DNA from: Bog-756 sp963730685
Lineage (GTDB): Bacteria > Actinomycetota > Acidimicrobiia > Acidimicrobiales > RAAP-2
Length of the DNA stretch: 64,000 bases
Reading direction: 5' to 3'
Assembly (NCBI GenBank): GCA_963730685.1
Contig: CAVSSP010000004.1
Span: forward strand, 1,488,001-1,552,000
The stretch's first letter is position 1. Each line of letters begins with the position of its first letter. Position numbers and translations under genes: made by a program. The notes under the pieces are model-generated. The model searched no databases. It saw only the letters and a program-made list of their open reading frames with translations, and had not been told where the DNA came from. Of the stretch, positions 40,184 through 48,870 are shown piece by piece.

Positions 40184-41239
40184 ATGCCAGACCACCCGGT
40201 GGCGGACGCCGCTTCACACCGCCCACTCCGGGTGGGCATCATCGGCACCGGGTTCGGCGCCCGGGTGGTCGCCGGAGCGTTCCGGGCCACCGGCTCCGAG
40301 GTGACCGGGATCGTCACCGCCCGCGATCCGGCGGCGGTGCGGGCGCTGTGCCGCTCCGACGTCGACCTGGTCTCGGTCCACTCACCGCCGTTCCTCCATG
40401 CCGCCCATGTCGGCATGGCCGTCGACGCCGGCCGGGCCGTCCTGTGCGACAAGCCGTTCGGCACCTCGACGGAGGAGGCGTGTGCCATGGCCGAGCGGGC
40501 CCGGGTGGCCGGGGTGGTCAACCTGGTCAACTTCGAGTTCCGCTTCCAACCGGCGCGGCTGATCATGCGCCAGCTGCTGGAGTCCGGGGCCATCGGCATC
40601 CCCGAGCACCTGGCCTACACCGCGTTCACCTCCGGATCGAGGGTCCCGCCCCGGCCGTGGGGGTGGCTGTTCGACCGGTCCCGGGGCGGCGGCTGGATCG
40701 GGGCCTTCGGCTCCCACGCCATCGACATGGTCCGGTGGTTGCTCGGCGAGATCACCGGTGCGGATGCGGTGACCTGGATCACCGTCGCCGATCGTCCCGA
40801 CTCGGACGGGAAGGTCCACCGCTGCGATGCCGAGGACTCGTTCTCGGGGTGGATGGAGCTGGCCTCCGGCGCCACGGCCTCGGTGGACTCCTCGTTCGCC
40901 TGCGGTGCGTCCGTGACGCCGCGGATCGTCGTCACCGGTTCCGACGGGGCCCTCGAGAACGTGGGGGACGCCCGTGTCGTCCTCCACCGGCCCGACGGGA
41001 CGAGAGAGCAGTTCGACGTCCCGCCGGCGCCCGGCGACCCCCACACCGTCGCCATGGAGGCGTGGGCGGGCGCCATCGGTCGGGCGGTGTCGGACGGGAT
41101 CCAGGTTGCGCCCACGTTCGCCGACGGGGTGGCCTGCATGCGGGTGATGGAGCAGTGGCGGGCGCAGGTCCCACGACCACGCCGGGGTGGGCCTGGGGGT
41201 CCGCCGGAGTCTCCGCCGGCCCGGGTCCCGGTAGCCTGA
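40184..41239 (+). CDS. Gfo/Idh/MocA-family NAD(P)-dependent oxidoreductase
   Basis: 351 residues from ATG 40184. The Rossmann fold begins LRVGIIGTGFGARVVAGAFR at about residue 15. VLCDKPFGTSTEEA carries the conserved catalytic Lys of the EKP-like motif (here CDKPFG). The C-terminal sheet domain includes GWIGAFGSHAIDMVRWLLGE with the conserved His. The family oxidises or reduces sugars, inositols and related compounds; the substrate here is not evident. It starts a plus-strand group of four genes with short gaps (Gfo, ispH, HD, GT2), divergent from the DUF512 gene, with only 76 bases for both promoters. Confidence 0.87.
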   Translation: MPDHPVADAASHRPLRVGIIGTGFGARVVAGAFRATGSEVTGIVTARDPAAVRALCRSDVDLVSVHSPPFLHAAHVGMAVDAGRAVLCDKPFGTSTEEACAMAERARVAGVVNLVNFEFRFQPARLIMRQLLESGAIGIPEHLAYTAFTSGSRVPPRPWGWLFDRSRGGGWIGAFGSHAIDMVRWLLGEITGADAVTWITVADRPDSDGKVHRCDAEDSFSGWMELASGATASVDSSFACGASVTPRIVVTGSDGALENVGDARVVLHRPDGTREQFDVPPAPGDPHTVAMEAWAGAIGRAVSDGIQVAPTFADGVACMRVMEQWRAQVPRPRRGGPGGPPESPPARVPVA

Positions 41240-41245
41240 CGGGCG

Positions 41246-42349
41246 ATGACCGTGGACCGAGTGCTGCTGGCCGAACCGAGAGGGTTCTGTGCCGGGGTGG
41301 AGAAGGCGATCAAGGCCCTGGCCTGGATGGTGCGGGTCTTCGAGCCCCCCGTGTACTGCTACCACGAGATCGTCCACAACCGGCACGTCGTCGACCAATT
41401 CCGTGACCAGGGCGTGGTGTTCGTCGACACCGTGGACGAGGTCCCCGCCGGCGCGCCGTTGATGCTGTCGGCCCACGGGTCCGCCCCCGAGGTCATCGCC
41501 TCGGCCCGCTCGGGCGGCCGGGTGGTGGTCGATGCGGTGTGCCCGCTGGTCACCAAGGTCCACCATGAGCTCAAGGTCCGGGCCCGCAAGGGGTACACCA
41601 TCTTGTACGTCGGTCACCACGGGCACGAGGAGGCGGTGGGGACCATGGCCGTCGCCCCGGCCGCCGTCCGGTTGTTGGAGGAGGCCGACGACGTCGACCG
41701 GCTCGACGACCTGCCGGCCGAGCCCGGGAGCGAGCCCCAGGTGGCACTCCTGGCCCAGACCACGCTGAGCCATGACGAGTGGGCCGGCATCGTCGACCGG
41801 GCCCGCCAACGGTTCCCCGACCTGTGGATGCCCAACCGCAGCGACCTGTGCTTTGCCACCACCAACCGCCAGGCGGCCCTCAAGGCTCTGGCCGGGCAGG
41901 CCGACGCCGTCGTCGTGATCGGGTCGGAGAACTCCTCCAATACGGTGGCCCTGGAGAAAGTGGCGGTGGCGTTCGGCTGCCCGCGGGTCGTCCGGGTCAA
42001 CGACGCCGAGGAGCTTCCCGACGACCTGACGGGGACGGTGGCGGTCACCGCCGGGGCATCGGCACCAGAAGCCCTGGTCCAGGCGGTTGTGGACCGCCTG
42101 GCACCTGTCCACGGGGTCCACCTGGCGCCGGTGACCCTCGAAGAGGAGTACTTCCCTCCCCCACCGGAGCTGCGCGAGCTCCTCCGAGGGCTCGAAGGGG
42201 CGTTGTCCCTGCTCAACACCGTGCCGTCCACCGTCGCGTCGACGGTCCCCTCCGGGGGCACCGACGAGCCGGGCGACGCCGCGGCCACGGTCCTGGCCGA
42301 TGACCGGACCACGGCCGCCGCCGATGTCCTGGAGCGCCTGGCCGGATAG
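41246..42349 (+). CDS. ispH: 4-hydroxy-3-methylbut-2-enyl diphosphate reductase
   Basis: 367 residues from ATG 41246. The three cysteines that hold the iron-sulfur cluster are Cys15 (PRGFCAGV), Cys99 (DAVCPLVTKVH) and Cys202 (LCFATTNRQ). HEIVHN, SAHGSAP and GHHGHEEAVG supply the substrate histidines, and the VIGSENSSNT motif is intact. The enzyme converts HMBPP to IPP and DMAPP, the last step of the MEP isoprenoid pathway. A 50-residue low-complexity tail follows the normal end. It starts six bases after the oxidoreductase stop and is likely cotranscribed with it. Confidence 0.97.
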   Translation: MTVDRVLLAEPRGFCAGVEKAIKALAWMVRVFEPPVYCYHEIVHNRHVVDQFRDQGVVFVDTVDEVPAGAPLMLSAHGSAPEVIASARSGGRVVVDAVCPLVTKVHHELKVRARKGYTILYVGHHGHEEAVGTMAVAPAAVRLLEEADDVDRLDDLPAEPGSEPQVALLAQTTLSHDEWAGIVDRARQRFPDLWMPNRSDLCFATTNRQAALKALAGQADAVVVIGSENSSNTVALEKVAVAFGCPRVVRVNDAEELPDDLTGTVAVTAGASAPEALVQAVVDRLAPVHGVHLAPVTLEEEYFPPPPELRELLRGLEGALSLLNTVPSTVASTVPSGGTDEPGDAAATVLADDRTTAAADVLERLAG

Positions 42350-42392
42350 GTCCGCCCCGCCCCGGCCCGCCGTTTGGTGCGAGAATGGGGGG

Positions 42393-42941
42393 ATGACCAC
42401 TTCCTTCGTCAGCATGGACGTGTCGACCGGTGAGCAGTGGGCTGTCATCGGGGCCGAGACCGTCAAGAACCAGGGGCGTGTGGCCGATCGGGTGCTGGCC
42501 ATGCTCGAGTCCCTGAGCGACGTGGTCGACGGCTTCGCCGTCGACCAACTCACCCACTGCCTCCAGACCGCCACCCGTGCCGAGCGCGCCGGCGCCGACG
42601 ACGAGCTGGTGGTGGCCTCGTTGTGCCACGACATCGGCAAGGCGGTGTCAGTGCCCAACCATCCGAGGATCGCCGCGGAGATCCTCCGCCCCTACGTGCG
42701 GCCCGAGGTGACGGCGGCCATCCTCGCCCATCAGGACTTCCAGGGGCGCCACTACTACCACCACTTCGACATGGACCCCGACATGAGGGATCGGTACCGC
42801 CAGGAGCCGTGGTACGAGCTGGCCGAGCGGTTCGCCGACGAATGGGACCAGACCAGCTTCGACCCGGACTACCCCACTGAGCCCCTCTCGCACTTCGAGC
42901 CCAAGGTGCGCGCCATCTTCGGCAACCCCCACGTCCTGTAA
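42393..42941 (+). CDS. HD-domain protein resembling PhnZ/MIOX-type diiron oxygenases
   Basis: 182 residues from ATG 42393. Metal ligands of the HD fold are in order: His55 in LTHCLQTA, His79-Asp80 in CHDIGK, His90 in PNHPRIAAEI, His113 in ILAHQDF, and a late Asp in DEWDQTSFD. This H-HD-H-H-D set and the LQTATRAERAGADDELVVAS segment fit the mixed-valence diiron subgroup that includes PhnZ and myo-inositol oxygenase rather than nucleotide phosphohydrolases. The substrate is unknown. The stop overlaps the next start as TAATG, so it is coupled to the glycosyltransferase. Confidence 0.78.
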   Translation: MTTSFVSMDVSTGEQWAVIGAETVKNQGRVADRVLAMLESLSDVVDGFAVDQLTHCLQTATRAERAGADDELVVASLCHDIGKAVSVPNHPRIAAEILRPYVRPEVTAAILAHQDFQGRHYYHHFDMDPDMRDRYRQEPWYELAERFADEWDQTSFDPDYPTEPLSHFEPKVRAIFGNPHVL

Positions 42942-43783
42942 TGGCGCCCACCCAGCGACATCGTTGGCTGACCCTCCCCGACAGTCGCGAGGGGCGTCGA
43001 CGGGACGACCTGGTCGGCTTCGTGCTCGACCACGCCCGTGACGACTTCCGGACCCGCTACCCCGACATCCGGTTCGGGCCGGTGGTGGCACTGGTGGCCG
43101 CCTACGAGGAGGAGCGGAACATCGGGGACGTCCTGAAGGCCATGCCGACCTTCATCGGTGACCTCGAGGTCACCACCCTGGTGGTGGTGGACGGTGGCAG
43201 CGACCAGACCGACCAGGTGGCGCTGAACGCCGGGGTGCTCACCTGCGTGCTGCCCATCAACATGGGCCAGGGCCTGGCCCTCCGGCTCGGGTACGAGCTG
43301 GCCATCGCCCACGGTGCCCGCTACGTGGTGACACTCGACGCCGACGGGCAGAACGACCCGGCGGAGATGGGGAAGATGATCGAGCCCCTCCTCGACGACA
43401 CCGCCGACTTCGTGATCGCCTCGCGGCGGCTCGGGGTGGACCAGACCACCGACCGGTTCCGGCGTGCCGGCGTCACCCTCTACGCGTCGATCCTCAACGC
43501 CATCCTGCGCCAGAAGCTGACCGACTCCTCCAACGGCTACCGGGCCTTCCGGGTCGAGCTGCTCGAGGACATCACCCCCCACCTCATCCAGAGCCAGTAC
43601 CAGACCGCCGAGGTGGTGATCACGGCCGCCAGCCGCCACTGGCGCATCACCGAGCGGCCGACGGTGTGGCACCCCCGGGCCTCGGGCACCTCGAAGAAGG
43701 GCGGCAACCTCTTCTTCGGACTCCAGTACGCCCGGGTGATCGGGACCACCTGGTACCGGGTCGCCACGGCCAAGCGGCGGTAG
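42941..43783 (+). CDS. Family 2 glycosyltransferase (dolichyl-phosphate mannosyltransferase-like)
   Basis: 280 residues from ATG 42941. A GT-A fold begins at about residue 47: VALVAAYEEERNIGDVLKAM, VVVDGGSDQTD (DG-x-SD), NMGQGLALRLGYELA and the DXD motif in TLDADGQNDP. SSNGYRAFR and the late acceptor segment follow. The pattern is that of GT2 enzymes making polyprenyl-phosphate-linked sugars or transferring sugar to lipids. There is no membrane anchor. Residues 1-40 are an unusual basic N-terminal extension. It is coupled to the HD gene by a TAATG overlap and faces plsC across a short tandem repeat. Confidence 0.88.
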   Translation: MAPTQRHRWLTLPDSREGRRRDDLVGFVLDHARDDFRTRYPDIRFGPVVALVAAYEEERNIGDVLKAMPTFIGDLEVTTLVVVDGGSDQTDQVALNAGVLTCVLPINMGQGLALRLGYELAIAHGARYVVTLDADGQNDPAEMGKMIEPLLDDTADFVIASRRLGVDQTTDRFRRAGVTLYASILNAILRQKLTDSSNGYRAFRVELLEDITPHLIQSQYQTAEVVITAASRHWRITERPTVWHPRASGTSKKGGNLFFGLQYARVIGTTWYRVATAKRR

Positions 43784-43786
43784 GAA

Positions 43787-43871
43787 CCCCGGTGGCGGTC
43801 AGTACCGCCCGGTGGCGGTGATTGTCAGTACCGTCCGGTGGCGGTGATTGTCAGTACCGCCCGGTGGCGGT
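43787..43871. repeat. 26-bp tandem repeats at convergent gene ends
   Basis: Two full copies of a 26-base unit at 43800-43825 and 43826-43851, a third copy conserved over its first 20 bases (43852-43871), and a partial copy before them (43787-43799). Units begin CAGTACCGCC and contain the hairpin ACCGCC-CGGT-GGCGGT. The plsC stop codon lies at the junction of copies two and three. The array may act as a two-way terminator. Confidence 0.8.
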
Positions 43872-44600
43872 GACGGCGCGGTCGTAGAGCGCCTGGATGG
43901 AGGCGGTGAGCTCCTCGGTGAGCCGGTGGAGCCGGCTACGCGGGATGCGGCCGGCACCGCTCCGCTCCGGCGGGGCGATGGGGGTCCCGACCACCAGGTG
44001 GATGTGCCGGGGCCGGGGGATCCGCTTCCCCTTCGGCATGACCGACGCCGACCCACCGATGCCGACCGGCACGACGGTGGCCCCGGTGCGGGCGGCCAGG
44101 AACGCCACGCCCTCGTGCAGGTCCTCGACCACGGGACCCGATCGCCGCTCTCCCTCGGGGAACAGGATCAGCACCTCGCCGGCCTCCAGCACCTGCTGGG
44201 CACGCCGGAGCGACTCGCGGTCGGCCGACTCCCGGTGCACCGGGAAGGCACCGACGGCCGGGAGGATCCGGGCCAGCTGCCGGTTCCTCCACAGGCTGTC
44301 CTTGGCCATGTAGTGGAGCTTGCGTGGGGTGACCTCGGACGCCACGAAGAAGTCGATGAACGACCGGTGGACGGGGGCGATGATCACCGGACCCTCGGCG
44401 GGCACTTGGTCGGCACCCTCCACCGTGGTGCGGAACAGGAGCCGGTTGATCCCATGGACCAGGAGCCGCAAGAACCGGTAGATGGGGGTGAACCGGGCGT
44501 CGACGGCGACGTCGATGTCCAGCGGACCGTCCCCGGTGGGGTCGCCGGCGGCGGTGGCGTTCCCGCCCGCACCGGTCGTCGCACCCGTCGGCCCGCTCAC
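43851..44600 (-). CDS. plsC: 1-acyl-sn-glycerol-3-phosphate acyltransferase
   Basis: About 249 residues. The H-X4-D motif is HRSFID, followed by FPEGERRSGP (block 3), and VVPVGIGG near the end, all typical of PlsC. The first 30 residues are a low-complexity Gly/Thr-rich extension. The enzyme makes phosphatidate from lysophosphatidate at the membrane. GTG 44600 is chosen because it overlaps the cmk stop as GTGA (44597-44600); GTG 44606 is the alternative. Cmk-PlsC adjacency is common in bacteria, so this is probably the housekeeping copy. The 3' end runs into a tandem repeat. Confidence 0.9.
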   Translation of the reverse strand: MSGPTGATTGAGGNATAAGDPTGDGPLDIDVAVDARFTPIYRFLRLLVHGINRLLFRTTVEGADQVPAEGPVIIAPVHRSFIDFFVASEVTPRKLHYMAKDSLWRNRQLARILPAVGAFPVHRESADRESLRRAQQVLEAGEVLILFPEGERRSGPVVEDLHEGVAFLAARTGATVVPVGIGGSASVMPKGKRIPRPRHIHLVVGTPIAPPERSGAGRIPRSRLHRLTEELTASIQALYDRAVTATGRY

Positions 44601-45229
44601 AGCCACGTGAGGACCTCGTCGACGATGTCCTCCACGGCCCGGTCGGTGGTGTCGATGATGCGGGCACCGTCGGCCACACCCAGCGGGGACATGGTCCGGG
44701 TGCTGTCCAGGTGGTCCCGTCGGGACAGGGCACTCGCCCCTTCCTCGGGCCGGCGCCGTGCCCGCTCGTCACTGGAGGCGGTGAGGAAGATCTTGACGTC
44801 GGCGTCGGGGAAGACCACCGATCCGATGTCGCGTCCCTCGATGACCCCTCCGCCGTGCTCGGCCACCCACGCCCGCTGCCGTTCCACCAGCACGGCTCGC
44901 ACCCCGGGGTTGGCGGCCACCGCCGAGACGGCGCTGTTCACCTCGGGCCCCCGGATGTCGGCGGTGATGTCGGTGCCGTCGGCCTCGACCCGCTCTCCCA
45001 CCGAGAAGCTGAGATTCCGGGCCAGCTCGGCCACCGATGACTGGTCACCCGGATCGAGACGGCGCCGAAGGGCGGCCCATGCCACCGTCCTGTACATGGC
45101 GCCGGTGTCCAGCCGCTCGATGCCGAGCCGGGAGGCCAGGGCACGCGAGACCGTGGACTTCCCCGAGCCGGCGGGCCCGTCGATGGCGATCACCGGCCAT
45201 CGGGGGACCGGTGCCGACGATGCCGTCAC
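44597..45229 (-). CDS. cmk: Cytidylate kinase
   Basis: 210 residues from GTG 45229. The P-loop is GPAGSGKST at 18-26, with RLDTGAMYRTVAWAALRR, the family motif binding CMP, at about 38-55. EGRDIGSVVFPDADVKIFL and the RARRRPEE lid region follow. It phosphorylates CMP and dCMP to the diphosphates. The start overlaps the aroA stop as GTGA (45226-45229), and its own stop overlaps plsC, so translation of the three genes is coupled. Confidence 0.96.
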   Translation of the reverse strand: MTASSAPVPRWPVIAIDGPAGSGKSTVSRALASRLGIERLDTGAMYRTVAWAALRRRLDPGDQSSVAELARNLSFSVGERVEADGTDITADIRGPEVNSAVSAVAANPGVRAVLVERQRAWVAEHGGGVIEGRDIGSVVFPDADVKIFLTASSDERARRRPEEGASALSRRDHLDSTRTMSPLGVADGARIIDTTDRAVEDIVDEVLTWL

Positions 45230-46563
45230 CGGAAGCCCGCTCCGGGGCCGGCCAGCTCGTCCAGGTCGTCGCCGAACCCGGGGTAGCTGGTGGCCACCGA
45301 GTCCCACCCGGTCACCGTGGTCGGCCCGCCGGCCGGCGGGCACGCCGCGCCGGCGATGGCGGCGGCCATGGCCATGCGGTGATCCCCGCGGGCATCGAAG
45401 CGGCCCGGCCGCAGCGGCTCCCCGGTCCCCTCGACGATCAGCTCGTCCCCGAGGGCGACGGCCTCACCCCCGAAGGCGCGGACCAGTTCGACCGTGGCCG
45501 ACAGACGGTCGGACTCCTTGACCCGAAGTTCCCCCACGTCGCGGAACCGGGTGCGGCCCAGGGCCGCGCTCGCCGCCACGGCCAGGATCGGGACCTCGTC
45601 CAGCGACGGGATCTCCGCCGCCTCGACCACCGTCCCGTGCAGGGCGCAGGTGTAGGCGGTCACCGAGCCCGTCCCGTCCCCGTGGTCGTCGACCTCGATG
45701 GTCGCCCCCATCCGGCGGAGCACCCCGAGGTACCCGAGGCGTTCGGGACTGAGGACGATGTCGGTCACGGTCACCAGGCTGCCCGGGACGATGACCGCCC
45801 CGACCAGCCAGAATGCAGCCTGGGACGGATCGCCGGGCACCGTGTAGGCGCCGCACTCGAGGGTGCTCTTGCGGACGCGGACCACCTTGCCGGTACCCAC
45901 CCACTCGACGTCGATGTCGGCCCCGACGGCTGCCAACATGTCCTCGGTGTGGGACCGCGTCGCCACCGGCTCGTGAACCACGGTCTCGCCGGTGGCGGCG
46001 ATCCCGGCCAGCAGGATGGCCGACTTCACCTGGGCGCTGGCCATCGGCGGGGTGTACTCGATGCCGTGCAGCTCGGCGCCGGTGACGGTGACCGGGGGCA
46101 GGCACTGCTCCCCTTGACCCCCGACGGCCGCCCCCATCCGGACCAGCGGCTCCGCCACCCGGTCCATGGGCCGGGCCCGGAGGGAGGCGTCACCGGTCAG
46201 GACGGTCGTCCCCGGGAGCGTGGCTGCCACGCCCGCCACCAGGCGCAGGGCGGTCCCGGCGTTCCCGAGGTCGAGGGGCTCGGCCGGGGCATGGAGGAGG
46301 GACCGACCTCCGACGACGGTCACCGTCCCCCCGTCCTCGCGCAGGACGGCCCCGAGGGCGACGACGGCGCGCTTGGTCCGGGCCACGTCGTCGCCGTCGG
46401 ACAGGCCGGTGATGGTCGAGGTCCCGTCGGCCAGGGCGGCCAGCAGCAGGGCCCGGTGGGAGATCGACTTGTCGCCGGGCACGGCCAGGGTGCCGGTGAG
46501 GGGCGATCCGCCGGTGACGGACCGGACGCCCCCGGTGCCGTCGCCGTCGTCGGGTCGGCTCAC
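45226..46563 (-). CDS. aroA: 3-phosphoshikimate 1-carboxyvinyltransferase (EPSP synthase)
   Basis: 445 residues from GTG 46563. Conserved motifs: GDKSISHRALLLAALADGTS near 30-50 with the substrate Lys, LDLGNAGTALRLVAG, TGDASLRARPMDRV, and in the second domain LDEVPILAVAAS with the catalytic Asp and the GDHRMAMAAAIAG motif. The enzyme adds enolpyruvate to shikimate-3-phosphate in aromatic amino-acid synthesis and is the glyphosate target; the GNAGTALR motif has the usual glyphosate-sensitive form. The start overlaps the tyrA stop as GTGA (46560-46563). It is part of the long overlapping operon. Confidence 0.97.
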   Translation of the reverse strand: MSRPDDGDGTGGVRSVTGGSPLTGTLAVPGDKSISHRALLLAALADGTSTITGLSDGDDVARTKRAVVALGAVLREDGGTVTVVGGRSLLHAPAEPLDLGNAGTALRLVAGVAATLPGTTVLTGDASLRARPMDRVAEPLVRMGAAVGGQGEQCLPPVTVTGAELHGIEYTPPMASAQVKSAILLAGIAATGETVVHEPVATRSHTEDMLAAVGADIDVEWVGTGKVVRVRKSTLECGAYTVPGDPSQAAFWLVGAVIVPGSLVTVTDIVLSPERLGYLGVLRRMGATIEVDDHGDGTGSVTAYTCALHGTVVEAAEIPSLDEVPILAVAASAALGRTRFRDVGELRVKESDRLSATVELVRAFGGEAVALGDELIVEGTGEPLRPGRFDARGDHRMAMAAAIAGAACPPAGGPTTVTGWDSVATSYPGFGDDLDELAGPGAGFR

Positions 46564-47714
46564 CGGGTCGTTCCCACCGTGGTGCTCGTGGCCCGGTACC
46601 CCCGCCCGGTCAGGGTGGCCACCAGCGTGGGTGCCGACAGCTGGTCCACCACCACCACGAGCACGCCGTTCCCCTGGACGGAGTGGGCGATCTCGAGGTC
46701 GACGATGTTGATCCCGAGCTCGGTGATCAAGACGGCGACTTCGGCGAAGACCCCTTGGCGGTCGGGCACCGGGATGCGCACCTCGACCAGCTCCTCGGGA
46801 CCGGCGACGGTCTCGCTGAGCACCCGTCGGGCGGCGGAGGCCCGTTCGAGGATCTCGAGAAGGGACCGGTGGTCGTGCTCGGCGACCAGCCGGCGCATGT
46901 CGCCGAGGGCGGCGATGAGCAGGTCGAGGGTCTCCACGATGGCATCGGCGTTGTCGTCGCAGATGTCGGGCCAGATGGACGGTTGGCCGGCGGCGATCCT
47001 GGTCATGTCCCGGAACCCGCCGGCGGCCAGTTGGAGCAGGGCGGCGTGGTCCTGGCCCACGCCGGAGGCCAGGTCCATGAGGGTGGCGGCGGTCAGATGG
47101 GGCACGTGGGACACCACCGCCACCAGCGAGTCGTGCTGGGCGGGGGCCAGGGCCACCACGGTCGCCCCCAGCTCGACGAGGACGGTGCGCACCCGGGCAT
47201 AGGCGTCGGGATCGGTGGTGGCCGTGGGGGTCAGCACCCACGTGGCGCCCACGAAGAGGTCGCCGGAGGCCCCCTCCACGCCGACCTGCTCCGAGCCGGC
47301 CATGGGGTGGCCGCCCACGAAACGGGGGTGGTCGACCGACGCCACCAGGGGGCCCTTCACGCTGCCCACGTCGGTGACGACGGCGCCGGGGTTCCACTCG
47401 TCGGAGTCGAGGATGCCGCGGATGATGTCGGCGGCGCTGTGGACCGGGGTGGCCACCACCACCAGCTCGGCGTCGCGGTCGATCCCCTCGGTGGTGAGGG
47501 CGCCGAGCTCCACCGCCCGGGCCGCCACCCCGTCGGCGGCGTCGACACCGCTGACGTGCCAGCCCCGCTGGCGGAGGGCGGCCCCGACCGAGCCGCCGAT
47601 GAGTCCCGTCCCGAAGACCATGGCCCGCTGGAGGGCTCCCGGGGGGGTTGGGTGGCCGGACCGGGTCGGGTCGGACCGGTCGAAGGGGCCCGGTTCAGTC
47701 GGGAAGATCGTCAC
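46560..47714 (-). CDS. tyrA: Prephenate dehydrogenase with C-terminal ACT domain
   Basis: 384 residues from GTG 47714. The Rossmann motif GTGLIGGSVGAALRQRGW is at 35-52. VVTDVGSVKGPLV and GGHPMAGSEQVGVEGAS (the His of the catalytic motif) come next, then AVVSHVPHLTAATLM with the second conserved His. An ACT domain occupies about residues 310-384 (RIPVPDRQGVFAEVAVLITE) and should give tyrosine feedback. The enzyme makes 4-hydroxyphenylpyruvate for tyrosine synthesis. AGGGA before GTG 47714 decides the start, which overlaps aroH by 20 bases; ATG 47744 has no ribosome site. An alternative substrate is arogenate. Confidence 0.94.
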   Translation of the reverse strand: MTIFPTEPGPFDRSDPTRSGHPTPPGALQRAMVFGTGLIGGSVGAALRQRGWHVSGVDAADGVAARAVELGALTTEGIDRDAELVVVATPVHSAADIIRGILDSDEWNPGAVVTDVGSVKGPLVASVDHPRFVGGHPMAGSEQVGVEGASGDLFVGATWVLTPTATTDPDAYARVRTVLVELGATVVALAPAQHDSLVAVVSHVPHLTAATLMDLASGVGQDHAALLQLAAGGFRDMTRIAAGQPSIWPDICDDNADAIVETLDLLIAALGDMRRLVAEHDHRSLLEILERASAARRVLSETVAGPEELVEVRIPVPDRQGVFAEVAVLITELGINIVDLEIAHSVQGNGVLVVVVDQLSAPTLVATLTGRGYRATSTTVGTTR

Positions 47715-48063
47715 GGAGTCCCTGGGCGCCCTCGAGGTAGACATGGTGGATCTGGTCACGCGGCCGGTCGGTGGTCACGTGCAGCATGACCCGGATGCAG
47801 CGCTCGACCGCCCCGTCGATGGACAGCTCGCGGGCGCAGATCAGGGGCACCGCTCCGAGGCCCATGGACCGGGCGGCGGTGGCGGGGAACATCGACACGA
47901 TGTCGCCGGTGGCGGTGAACAGGATCGAGATGATGTCGTCCTCCACCAGCTCGTTGCGGTCGAGGATCTGGACCAACAGGGCCACCACCCGCTCGGTCAC
48001 GGCCTCAGGGGTGTCCTGGTCGACGGTGGTGGCGCCGCGCACGGCTCGGACGGTCGGGGGCAT
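47695..48063 (-). CDS. aroH: Chorismate mutase, AroH type
   Basis: 122 residues from ATG 48063. It matches the monofunctional trimeric AroH fold: VRAVRGATTVDQDTPEAV (with the N-terminal active-site Arg), DIISILFTATGDIVSMFPAT and VPLICARELSIDGAVERCIR (with Cys and Arg of the site), then VYLEGAQGLRDDL. It rearranges chorismate to prephenate, the substrate for the neighbouring TyrA. Actinobacteria more often carry AroQ-type mutases, so the AroH type here is a phylogenetic hint. It is cotranscribed with rluB upstream and tyrA downstream. Confidence 0.95.
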   Translation of the reverse strand: MPPTVRAVRGATTVDQDTPEAVTERVVALLVQILDRNELVEDDIISILFTATGDIVSMFPATAARSMGLGAVPLICARELSIDGAVERCIRVMLHVTTDRPRDQIHHVYLEGAQGLRDDLPD

Positions 48064-48075
48064 CAGCCAGGCATG

Positions 48076-48870
48076 TTACTCAGCGCCCGGCGGCCCGGCG
48101 CCCGACCCCGCCGCCTCCATGTGCGACGCCGCCGCCGACAGGCCCCGCACCTCGTCGAAGGTCAGCGACCGGTACGAGCCCGGTCCGAGCGACGGGTCGG
48201 TGATCGGACCGATGCGGGTCCGGACGAGCCGGATGACCGGGTGGCCGACGGCCGCGCACATGCGGCGGACCTGGCGGTTCCGGCCTTCGTGGATCACGAT
48301 GCGCACCAGGTCGGGGGCGACCACCGACACCCGCGCCGGTGCGGTGGGCCCGTCCTCCAGTTCGACCCCCTCGCGCAGGCGCCTGATCTCGCCCGAGGTG
48401 GGCTCCCCCTCCACGTGGGCCAGGTACTCCTTGGCGACACCGAACGACGGGTGGGTGAGCCGGTGGGTCAGCTCCCCGTCGTTGGTCACGATCAGCAGCC
48501 CCTCGGTGTCCATGTCGAGCCGCCCCACCGGAAACACCCGGGGGACCTCGGGCACCAGGGCCACCACGGTGGGGCGACCGTGGGTGTCCTCCACGGTGCT
48601 GACCACCCCGGCGGGCTTGTTCACCAGGTAGTGGACCAGGTCGGTCTGAATGGGGAGGGGTACGCCGTCGAGCTCGACCCGGTCGACGGCGGGGTCGACC
48701 CGTCTGCCGAGCACCGGGACCTCCCCGTTGACGGTGACCCGGCCGGCCACGATCAACTCCTCGCACACCCGGCGCGAACCCACGCCCACCCGGGCCATCA
48801 CCTTTTGCAGGCGGTCCCCCGTCGGCAACGCCCCGCCGGCCGGGGCGGCCGGGTGCGGACCCTCACCCAT
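48076..48870 (-). CDS. rluB: Ribosomal large-subunit pseudouridine synthase B
   Basis: 264 residues from ATG 48870. An S4 domain (RLQKVMARVGVGSRRVCEEL, about 20-40) precedes the RsuA-type catalytic domain with VNKPAGVVSTVEDTHGRPTV, the active-site Asp in GRLDMDTEGLLIVTNDG, and IHEGRNRQVRRMCAAVGHPV. The enzyme isomerises a uridine in 23S rRNA helix 80. The start overlaps the scpB stop by eight bases; the stop is 12 bases before aroH. The C-terminal 20 residues are a short Ala/Gly/Pro tail. Confidence 0.95.
   Translation of the reverse strand: MGEGPHPAAPAGGALPTGDRLQKVMARVGVGSRRVCEELIVAGRVTVNGEVPVLGRRVDPAVDRVELDGVPLPIQTDLVHYLVNKPAGVVSTVEDTHGRPTVVALVPEVPRVFPVGRLDMDTEGLLIVTNDGELTHRLTHPSFGVAKEYLAHVEGEPTSGEIRRLREGVELEDGPTAPARVSVVAPDLVRIVIHEGRNRQVRRMCAAVGHPVIRLVRTRIGPITDPSLGPGSYRSLTFDEVRGLSAAASHMEAAGSGAGPPGAE

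Noticed and set aside
43789..43877. CRISPR array
   Set aside because: Units are contiguous 26-mers without unique spacers and no cas genes are present.
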